Of a stretch of 64,000 bases of DNA, positions 24,901 to 36,600 are shown piece after piece (position 1 is the first letter of the stretch; each line of letters starts with the position of its first letter). Below the pieces are notes generated by a model. That model searched no databases. It was not told where the DNA came from and saw only the letters and a list, made by a program, of their open reading frames with translations. Source of the stretch: Amphibalanus amphitrite (lineage: Eukaryota > Arthropoda > Thecostraca > Balanomorpha > Balanidae); the NCBI RefSeq assembly GCF_019059575.1, contig NW_024881619.1, positions 620,001 to 684,000 on the forward strand, read 5' to 3'. Position numbers and translations under genes: made by a program.

Positions 24901-27580
24901 TGACTGCTCCTCCCCCTCCCGTTGGCAGTGTGTCGCTGCTGCTCTGCCGTGCAAAGGCAAAAACTACAATGTGAGGTCAGAGTCTGACCTCACATAGAAG
25001 GTTTTGCCTTTGCACGGCAGTGCTGGAGGTAATGAAGCTGGCCTGTCGGTCCCGTGCCTCCCCTTCCCCGTCTGACTTCCCCTCCCCCTCCCGTTGGCAG
25101 TGTGTCGCTGCTGCCGGAGTGATACCTGACCTGTCGGTCCCGTGCCTCCCGTTCCTCTCTGACCTTAATCAACAAACAAACCCTTCCCCGTCTGACTTCC
25201 CCTCCCCCTCCCGTTGACAGTGTGTCGCTGCTGCCGGAGCCCACTGAGCCGGGTAGCTCGGCCGTGGTCCGCCGCTCTGGATCGGACGCCTCTGGCGCGC
25301 TGCTGGTCAGCCGCTCGCCCGGCGGCCTGGCCGGACCGCTGGCGGTCGCCCGACACGTCTCCGCGCCCACCCTGTTCGGGTTCGCAGTGGCCGTGCTCGC
25401 CACATCGACCTACTTTTCGGCCACATCTCTGAAGGTGCGCTGCCGAGCTGGGCCCGGGGTCCGAGCGGGGCCTGAGAGGAGGGTCTGGAGGGATGGGAGG
25501 ACACGTGAGATGCACGGAACTGCTGGTCTGTAGCCGTTTTTGGGCTTGTGGATAACATGACCATCGGTATTGTGGAGTCATCCATATTCTAAGCCAGTCT
25601 GTCTACATTAAAATATTGATTTATTTTGCAGTGTGGATATCGTCTAGGTAACTGTCAATGGTTTAATTATATTCGTCGGCGCGACTGGTCCGTTTCAACC
25701 GTACGATCCATTCAGTAATTCCCGTTTGTCGTGTGTTCCTCAGGCTTACATGGCTGGTGATGCGGGCGCGTGCCCCACTTCTGCCACCTACACGGTCATG
25801 GCGAGCGGGCTGCCCAGCGTGGGCGGCCTGGTCAGCCTGCTGCCGACCGCCAGCTACGCAGCCTGCATCTGGTTCCTGCGCAACTCGTGGGTCCGCCACG
25901 CCTCCGACACACAGCTGGTCAGTCAGGGGGCGACTTTAGGGGAGGAGAACTGGTGGGTAGACTTCGCCAAACTCTATATTACTACCTATTTACTCACCAC
26001 GACTGCAATACAAATTCGGGATGTTGTAGCATCTTATTCAGCTATGTTGGGGGACCGTGGCCGATATATTTACAGCCATATACTCGATTTATCATTGCCA
26101 ATAGCCCACAGCTCCTTTCTACAATATGTGGTAGCCCATCTCCGATGAGTCACAGCCACATTACCCGAATAGTAGGACTAGGTATGTCTATATTTGTATC
26201 CCCCTTCACCCATACGTCACACACTCCAACCATGCTGTATCACAGCCCCTAACCAGTAACCACCCAGTCTTCTGACAGCTGGTGGGCGGAGGGAATCGTC
26301 TGTCTGGCGCTGTTACACAGCCCTATACCACAACCAATACCCGCTATATCAAACTCCGCACCCCGATACGTCTCACAGTCCCATACCTCGCTGTATTGCA
26401 GTTCTCATTTACCCTCTGCCGTTTCAGCTGGAGCGCGGGATCGTCTGGCCGGCGCCCGGTCTGGAGTGGCTGCTGGTTGTATACGGAGCGCAGTCGGCCG
26501 TGAGCGGACTCTGCCCGGGCAACAACCCGTGCTTCACTGCCAGTGAGTTATACTGTGTGCATGACACCAACCCGTGCTTCACTGCCAGTGAGTTATTCTC
26601 TATAGCACCAGCCCCTGCTTCACCAGTTATTCCTAGCACCAGCCTCTGCTTCGTCACCAGCGAGTTATTCATGACACCAATCAGTGAGTTATCCGTGACA
26701 GTAACCAACATTGCCTCAACACCAGTGGGTTATCTTTGGCACCAGCCTTTGCCGGCCTAAACACCAGTGAGTTATCCACATTTCATAGCACTAACCCCTT
26801 TTCAACATGAGTGCTGCTTCACCAAGATTCTTACAGATATGCTTCACCACCAGTGAGTTTTCTGTAGTTTGACAGCGAGCTGGATGTATCGGCTCCCTGT
26901 CAGTTATTGACCACTCCAGCTGTGTCTGAGTGGCCCTCCTGGCGCTGCGCCGTGCCGCACCCGTCTGTGACGTCCCGCCCCGTCCCCTGCAGACACGTTT
27001 GTGGTGGCGTTTGTCGGTGTGCTGGCCGGCAGTCGGATGCCCACCGTGCGTCCGACGCTACCCCTGACGGCGTCGGTGGCCGGCTCGGCGCTGGTCTCGG
27101 CCGGCGGCTGGCTGCCCGGCCCGACCCTGGACTGTCTGGCCGCCTCAGCGGCCGCCGCCGGCCAGATCCTCGTCACCGGCTATCTGTACTGGCAGCTGCT
27201 GCTGCCCAACAATATTGGTGAGCGTGGGTCAGCCCCTGTACCGTGTACAGTCAGCTGCTCTTACCGACCGATATTGGTGAGCGCTGGTGACCCGACGCTG
27301 GCGGTTAGGAAATTGTGCCCTCAGGCCGGGTCAGTTCACCAATCATATATTCGTTGGTCAGTACGCCAGTCAGGACATGAACGCCTTAGCGACTTGATTT
27401 TGGTAGTTAGGTCTATTCCCGGGCACTCGCGGTGTATGGGTGTCACTGTCTGTCGTCGACTGGTCGTTTGTGCTCTCAGTTATGTCGATGTGCGACGTGT
27501 GTGTGCGCGCGCGACGGTGCGTGTGCGCCTGAAGATGTGTGTTTGGGATGGGCGTGTTTGACGCGTGCTCAGTTGTGCTG

Positions 27581-27624
<44 letters not shown>

Positions 27625-30600
27625 CGTTGACGTGCTATGTTTGTGACTGTTTGTGTGCTATAATGTTTGATGCTGTTTAGGGTGGATACTTTTGCCGAGA
27701 TGGGGTTGCACGGGCGCAGCAGATCCGCCGCTGCCCTAGCGGTGACCTTGACCTCCGCCGTCTGGTGCGGCCCCAAAACTAAGCTGGCGTCGAATTGGGA
27801 AACCTCGTTCTACCCCAACTCGGCACAATTCTCCACCACTGATGCTGTTTGCGTGCCGATGTGTTGCGACGCTGTTTGTGTGCCGTTTATGTGTTTGTGA
27901 CGCTGTTTGCGTGTCATTTATGTACTATGTTTGTGACTCTGTTCGTGTACCGGCCAGGCCGTCTGTCGGCTGTGGAGCGGGCCCGTCTGCTGGTGCCCCG
28001 CGAGGTGGCCGTGCTGGTCGGCTCGCAGCTCGCGACGGCCGCGCTCGGAGCGTTCGTGCTCTCGCCGGGCGGCTATCTGGCACTGACTGGACTCGCTACA
28101 CTCTCCACCACAGTGTGGATCACCAAAGCCCGCAAGGTCGGTACCGAAACCCTTCCGCGCCCACCCAGCCGGCGGTCATCGTACTGGCGACTACATACAT
28201 TACGATTAGAGTTGCAAAGTTTTCCCAAAAGGCTGCTACCGGCACCGCCCCGCCCCACAAAAATTTTCTGGGATACCGGCATGCTACCACGCCCCAAGCA
28301 AAAAAAACGCCAAATTACCGGCATACTAAAAAAACCTGCATTCTTGATTCTAGCTTACCCCTGCAAGAGATGCCACATTTTGGCAGTTTCAGTACCCCTC
28401 CCACCCAACAGCCATCCATTGTCCAACCACAAATACCAGCAGGCTGATTTTGGCTGAGTTGGCCCCACAAATACCCACAATTTTGAAACTCAATTCCAGT
28501 CTATAACTGTTAAAATATCACCTGTAATCAAAGAAGTATTGCCTACAAAAAAAAACTATTACATTCATCAAAAAGGTGAGGACAAAAAGGACTTGAATTA
28601 CTGAAATGTGTTTTTGAAGACTGGACAGTGAGCAGTAATCACATTTACTTACATTTCAAAGTTGTTCTACTTTTCCATATTCTCCTAAAATGTTGCAGGC
28701 ACCAGCCAAATGTTTAAAATATAGATGGTCAAAACATAGATTAACAAGTACAGATTAGGCCATCTTCCTAACTGAGGAAGCGAGATCAACATCTACTTTT
28801 TCCTATCCACTATGGCTTGCTGGTTCGTGAATAAGATACGAATCATGTAAAAAATGTGTTAATAACTCACTGGTCCTGAGAATAGTCACCAAATAATATG
28901 TATAGACGCCTTGCGTATGGGCCGACTGTGACGTCATCAGCCTGAGGGCTCTTTCGCAGTCAGCTGTTGGATGGCAAAAATCATCGGCCACCCAACGGCG
29001 AAGCGTGGTTCCGTTGCGTGGTTCTGTGTTAGTGCGTCTGAGTTTCGTGTGTTTTTTCGTACGTGTACCTGAGGAAGACTTTTGCGAAATATTTTGCTCT
29101 TGCTGTGGTCGATATGGATCAGTTAGATATCCAAAGGTACCAGAAGAAGTTAATATGTGACGGGGTTCGTCTTCCGGATCCCCTTAGCGTGCCTGATGGC
29201 GACTGGAAAGCCGACCTTTGTCTGCTTCCCAAAGTCACGTTTCCAGACATATATGTCTATCTCATTAACTCAGAGGGCAGCTTTACATCAGAGAACCTGA
29301 AGGCATACAAGTCTCTAGCTTCCTGGGACTTGTTCAAGTCTGGGCACGTGGGGAAGTTGGAGGTGTTCAGACCTGGGCCCAATCTGAAGTTTATCAGATG
29401 CGAAGTGCGGGCTAGCCAGAAGGCCAGTGTGAAGTATCTGACTTGGGTGCTCTGCAGCGATGATGGGACTGTGAAGGCTGCACATTGCTTGTGCAAAGCT
29501 GGCCTTGGTGAAGTGTGCAGTCATGTCGCTGGCACTTTGTTCAAGATGCAAACTGCAGTGATGATGGGCCTAACGGAAAAGAGCTGCACCAGCAAGGCCT
29601 GTGAATGGAACTGCCAATTCAAGAAGAAGGTTGAACCGAGCACAATGGCCTCAGTCAGCAATGAAGCTGGGCTCAACATGCCTCCAGCAGTGCAAAGGAA
29701 TCCGCAAGCTGACACGATCGTTCAGCAAGAGCTCATGAAATTGCTGGAGTTTCATGACTGTGCTCTGGCGTCATCTTTTCAAAGTGATGCTCTCCCAAAA
29801 AAGCAAGACGGAGAGCTGCCATATCCTCTCCACAAGGCCATGGTCACACTGAAAAGGCAAATGGAGCAGGGTAAAACTCTTTCACCAGAGTATTGCCTGC
29901 AGTTCCTGTCGAAGCTGCCGAAGATGTACCCAGATCACCTGCTAAGGAACCTAGAGGCTGCAACAGTGGCTCAGAGTCAGTCAGCAGTATGGAAAGGCCA
30001 CAGACATGGTCGGCTGACTGCCTCAGTGTTTGGTGAGGTGGTGCACCATGTGAGAGGTGGTCGCAAAAGCAGTTCGCTTGTCGACAAGGTGATCTGCCCT
30101 CCAAAACTGTTGCGCACAGAGGCTGTGCAGTGGGGCATCAGACATGAAGATGCAGCAGTGGAAGCAGCCCTCGAGACCATCAAACTCGTGCACACAGGTC
30201 TGAAGGTGAGAAGGTCAGGGCTGTGGGTATGTAGTAAAGCACCATACCTGGCAGCTTCCCCAGATGGCATCTTGTCATGCGACTGCTGTGGGGAGACTCT
30301 GTTGGAGGTGAAGTGCCCCTTCAGTGTGAGAAACGGTGTTCCCCAAGAAGCGTCCTTCTTGGACGAAAACCTCATGCTGAAGGATGACCACAAGTATATG
30401 TATCAGCTACAGGGGCAGATGATGGTGACTGGAATGCAGTGTGTGTTCTTCTGTGTGTACGTCCCAGGTCAGGAGCCACATATACTGTGCATCCAGCGGG
30501 ATGAGAGTCAGATTTATGATATGTGCCAGAAGCTGGAAAAGTTTTATGTCACAGAAGTCATGCCACATCTGGTGTCGTAGGACACTGGACAGGACCATGT

Positions 30601-33600
30601 ACTGACTAGTGAGCTTTACCTACCTCAATTTGAAAGCTCCAGTTGTCCAGTGGAATGTCATAGCAATGCTGCAATGTTTGTCAGAGGCCTAGAGACTGGC
30701 TAAGTTGGCAGCTGATTTGTTGCAAAAATGTACAATGTTAACAGTCAAGCTAGTAAGCTAGTGCATTGTAGTTTGGGTTGAACATTGTGGTACAGCTTTT
30801 CTGTTAATAAAATGTACTGTGGTCTGTGGAAACTTTTTGTCTTTGCCGTTTCACTGTGGAGGTGGAGGGAGCAACACTACTCATCACTCATGTAACCCGA
30901 CTGGCCTGGTGCATCAGTGAACACACAAGTTCATGACTTGTCTTGTATTGAAAGACGTGCAACATCTGACATTCATGACAACAAATATGCTTGAATATAC
31001 GCAATGTAGCAAGGCACCATAAGCAGGCAACAAATGACTTCCAGCACATAGATGACAACAAATATGACTTGAGTTGATGGTACAAAAAGTAGCAAGGCAC
31101 CATGAGCGAGCAAAACTAATGACAGCACATATTGTTGGGCTTACTGGCAAGCAGTCATGAAGCTAGAGTTGGTACCCGTCCCACATGAACACTAGTAGTA
31201 GGTACCTGTAACCAGATTAGCTTCATGTAACAATGTTCTTGTGTAAGTTGGTAACAGCAGCACAGACAGCAACAATGTTATCTACCTGAGGGAACATGAT
31301 CACAGGCAGAGACATCTTCAAGATCCTGAAGTTTCCACGCATGCGACCTATCACTCTCTCTACATCTCTACATGAATCCTTGCTCTAGAAAGGAGGCGTG
31401 AGGTCTCGACATCAGAGCTACTCATCTGCGGTCTACCTTTTACAAAGGCAGGGGTGATCACACGCACGCCATACACAGCCATCTCCTCTTTGATTGTGAA
31501 CCCACGATCAGCTAGAATGGTATCACCCTGTTCCATCAAGTCCAGCAACTCAGAACATAAGCTGATATGCTTGTCAGAGGCCCTGCCACCCCAAGACTCT
31601 GATATGAAGGTGATAGCACCTGCAGGAGAAATCCCCAACAACACCTTATATGTGTTGTGGTGTTTGTAGTTGCTGTAGGTCTTGGCTCTACATGACAGGT
31701 TTTTGGGGCGATCAGTAAACACCTCAAAACAATCCAAAACCACTCTCACATTCCTCAGTTTTGGGTGTCTGAAGCACAGCGGCAAATTGCTCATGACCGT
31801 TTCCTTGTCTGGCCAAACAATCATTTTCCTACACACAAAGCCCATGCTCCCTAAGCAATGGTTCACAGTTCTAGACACCCGAGCCAAGGACAACCCAAAG
31901 CAGTATGCGATGTCCTGGTGCGTCAATGCGAGCTTCAGCTTCATCATTGTCATCAGGACCATGTCATGGGCACCTACAGGCCCGCTGCACAGAGATGGAC
32001 AACATGTGGTCAGTAGGTTGAGGAACCACAAGAAAACCCTCACTGATGGAAATGCAGTGTAATATTTAAACATTGGCTCATTATCTTTGATGTGGTTGTA
32101 TGAAAAACCTGTAGTTCCACGCAACTTATCATTTTCAGCTCGAAGCTTTGCATTTTCAGCCTCCAAATCCTCAATACGCTGAATGAGGCTTGAAATGACC
32201 AGCTGTCGCTGGATCTCTGATGGTAGTTCTGCTGTAGATGTTGCTGCATCCCTCGTTGGCTCGGAAGTTGTATCAGTCTCTGTTGACCTTACCTTACCTT
32301 ACCTTACACTATCGGGAATTTTGAAAGGCAACTCGCCTGTAGGTCCCGCTCTCGTCGAGCTCGTGACTGGTGGTCATCTCTAGTCGTGAGTAGGAGTCAG
32401 GTACATCAGATTGGCCCAATGCTTGTCAAGTCTGGATTTGAAGGCATTGAGGGATGGGGCCTGGACAACTGTTGCAGGGAGGGAGTTCCAGTCGTTGAGC
32501 GCTCGAATAGTGAATAGTTGTCTTCTGGCTCGTGACTTGGCATGTGGTTTGTACAGCTTCCAGGGATGGCCACGGTTGGACCTCGTGGACGCAGGCTTGA
32601 CAAACTTGTCCGAGTCGATATCGATCTCGTTATGCAGCAGCTGGTACATTCCAATCATGTCACCACGGCGTCTTCGGTGGAGCAGTGAAGGAAGCTTCAG
32701 GCATTTCAGTCTCTCAGTATATGGTTTGCTCCTGATGCCGGACACTAATCGAGTAGCGCGCCGCTGGACTCGCTCCACAAGCTTGATGTCTGCACGATTG
32801 AACGGGCCCCATATGAGGTTGCCGTATTCAAGGTGGGGCCTGACAAATGCCTTGAACAAAATCGGCAGGGTGATCTCGTCCAGATTCGAGAATGACCTCC
32901 GGATCAGAGACAGAATCTGTGAAGCCTTTGATACAGCCGAGGAAGCCTGCCTCCTGAACTTCAGCTCGGGATCGATGATGACACCCAGATCTCTCTCAGC
33001 TGAGGTGGAGGCGAGGCAGACACCGTTCATAGAGTAGGAGTGACCAGAGTTCTTGGCCCCGACGTTCAAGGACGCACACTTGCTCTGGTTGAACGCAAGC
33101 TGCCACTTCTTGGACCAGGTGGTGAGAGCATCAATGTCGAGCTGGAGCAGGGATGCATCACTGGGAGTATCAATGCTGCGGTACAACTTCGTGTCATCAG
33201 CAAAAATCTTGATGCAGGACCTCACCGCGTCGGGGATGTCGTTGATATATACAAGGAACAGAAGGGGCCCTAGTACAGAACCCTGTGGCACCCCGCTGGT
33301 GACAGGAGACCAGGTGGATTGACAACCTTGCACGACGACTCGTTGTTGCCGATTGGATAGAAATGACCTTATCCACTCAAGGAGGTGTCCAGTCACACCG
33401 TATGCTCTCAGTTTGACGAGTAGGCGTTCGTGAGGGACGGAATCGAAAGCTTTTCTGAAGTCCAGATATATGACGTCGACCGGGCTCCCGTCTTCAATCG
33501 CACGGCTCCAGTCATCCAAGACTTCCAGTAGCTGAGTCGTGCAGGATCGGTGTGGGCGAAAACCATGCTGGTGACGCGACAACAGTCCATTCGAGGTGAG

Positions 33601-36600
33601 GTATGCCATCAATTGGTCCCTTATCAGCGACTCCATGACCTTGCACGTCACTGCAGTTAGGCTAATTGGACGATAGTTCTCTGGTCGTCTTCTGTCTCCT
33701 TTTTTGAAGATGGGCACAACTGTGGCAAGTGTCCAGTCGTGGGGAACACATCCTTCATCTAATGACTTGCGGTAGATGGAAGCGAGAGGAGCACTGATGG
33801 AGTTGGCCGACTCAGATAGAACTCTTGGGTGGATGTCGTCGGGGCCAGGAGAGCTCGTGGTCTTCAGGGATGCCAGCTTCTGTCGGACCATTTCTGGAGA
33901 GATGGACACATCGCTGATGTTGAGTGAGGTTTGCTGCCGGGCGAGATCGGGAACTTCCTGTTCCTCAGTAGTGAAGACACTGGAGAAGTAGTCATTCAAG
34001 ATGTCGGCTTTTGCTGAGTCGTCACTGACTGACCTGCCTTCGGGGTCAAGAATATCTCCGATGCCCGTCCTCACTTTCAGGCGTGAATTCGTGTACTGCC
34101 AGAAGGCCTTTGGATTGGTTTTGATCTTGGCCGCCAGTTGGAGCTCAAAGTTTCTTCGCAAGCTTCTGGTGAGGCTCCTGAGCTCGTTTCGGCAGCGTGC
34201 AAATCTGGCATGATCAATGGGGTCTTTGGTTACCGTGTACTGGCGCCACAGGGTTACTTTCTTCTTTTTGAGCTGGTTGGCCTTCCCGTTGATGTATAGA
34301 TTCTTCTTCCTCTGTCCTGCCCTAGCAGTGGGAACAGAGGCCTTGACAGCCCCAGCAACCAGACTTGTGCCAAGGTCCCAAAAAGGTCCGAGATCCAGGG
34401 TTCGCAGAGTCCAAGGTCTGGGACCTTGATGGATCCTGGACCTTGCACTGTCATTTTTGTCGTGAGACCTTGGAAACCCAGGACCTTAAAACATCCATAT
34501 GCCGCGAGACCTTGGAATCCCAGGTCCTCAACATTTGCATATGTCGCGAGACCTTGGAATCCCAGGACCTCAACATTTGCATATGTCGCGAGACCTTGGA
34601 ATCCCAGGACCTCAACATTTGCATATGCCGCGAGACCTTGGAATCCCAGGACATCAACATTTCATGTGACATGAGACCTTAGAAATCCAGGACCTCAACA
34701 TTTCATATGCTGTGAAACCATGGAAACCCAGGGGACAGGAGTAGGACCTCAAAATTTTGGTATGCTGCAAGACCCTGCAGAATGCAGATCTTCAGTCCCA
34801 GTTTTATTATTTGTCATGGGATCTTAGGAGAAGAGCCGGGACTTACACCATCATTTTGTTGAGGGACTTACACCATCATTTTGTTGAGGGATCTCAAGAA
34901 TCCTGGAAGCTGAACCATGAGGTTTATGTTGCACATGGGCCACTTAGGACCCTGCACTAGGTTTTGTCTGTAGACACTTCAATAAATATCATGGTTGAGC
35001 CACCAGCTGCAAGGGGCTAAGATAGATACATGAAGAGAAAACGAACCAGACTGTGTAGAGTAGTGTAGACATATATAGAGCCAAAACGTTGTCATGGCTG
35101 TGAGGCAGAACTGGGACAAGAGACCTGGTAGCTTTTTACATTATCAATGTTGTGGATTATGAAACTGTCAAACAGTGGACAGTGGTGGTATGGAAAACTC
35201 TTTTCTAATCTCACCTCACATATTTTCTGGGCTGTGATATGCCGGGCTTGAAGCTACTTGGAAGCTACCCACTTGACCAGTAAGTGTCAAACTTATTTGA
35301 TTTGCAAGTCATCAAATCACCATTGAGCAATGACCATCCAATATAAGCAATGAATCCATGACAGTTCAGCTTTTTCGTTTAGCAGGTTTTCGTCGGACCA
35401 TTTTTCGTCTGCAGATTTTCGTCCCAGACTTTCGTCCGCAGACTTTCGTCTATGCATTTTTTCGTCTGTGCATTTTTAACTCCGCACATTTTTTCGTAAG
35501 GACATTTTCCGCCTCGTCCAGATGAAAAATGCCGGACAGAAAAATACTCAGACGAAAAATGTACCAAATCAATTCGTACCTACAGACGAAAAAATGCAAG
35601 ACGAAAAAGTCAGACGAAAATCTGCCGACGAAGAACCGTCGGACGAAAAAAATGTCAGATGGAATTTTGTTCAAAGCCTTCAAGTTATTGTGAATGAACA
35701 GTAAGAAAGTTTTGCGCTCGCTGCTACTCTAATTCTGTTGGCTTAGTCGATCAGTTTTTCTGTTAGCGCTCGCGCAAACAAGACTTAGAACATATTTGAG
35801 TTTTATCCAAGGTATTATGTAATGTGCAGAAAATCGAAAGCATATACCTATCCAATTCAGTTTTTCCATTTTTATGAAGCCTGTAGGTTTTATTTCTGGT
35901 TTTTTATATTGCCTGAAATAATGCTTTGATGTCTCTGTCTTCAATAACTGTAAGGTGCTATCCTACATTCCTAATGATTAGGTAAGATTGATTTGAAAGG
36001 GACATGACAATACAAAATGCAAGGTACCTATTACCTACCTATATTTTTATGAATTTGTCAAGCTAAAGAAGGAGAGATTGATATTATGATTCATCTTTAA
36101 CTTGTGTTGAAGCTCCCCCTACCTATGTTGGTAAATGATAAAACCACCACAGGTTTGCATAGGTTCTGTCCCTTTCAATGTTGCTGGGCATCCGTTGGCA
36201 GAATATTTAGAAGTAAGTCTGCTCATCAGAATGTTAGTTTAAGTTCTTGTGTGGGACCCTGAATACTTTGGATCCTGAGATGTAGGTATTCTTGCCGTGG
36301 GACCTTGAGGACTGTGGACCCTGAACTCTGAAGTGTATACTTGTTATGGGACCTTGGGGACTGTGGATCCTGAAATTTACACTTGTCGTGGGACTCTAGG
36401 GACTGTGGATCCTACAATGCATTCTTGTCATGGGACCTTGGGGACTGTGGATCCTGCAATGTATACTTGCCGTGGGACCTTGGAAACCTTGGATTCTAGA
36501 AATTGAAATTGCCGTGGGACCTTGGAAACCTTGATTCTAGAAATTGAATTTGCCGTGGGACCTTGGAAACCTTGGATTCTAGAAATTGAATTTGCCGTGG

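Noticed and set aside
34456-34740. CRISPR-like array or repeat protein
   Set aside because: The 42-bp units are contiguous without unique spacers, and the frame exists only because 42 is divisible by three.
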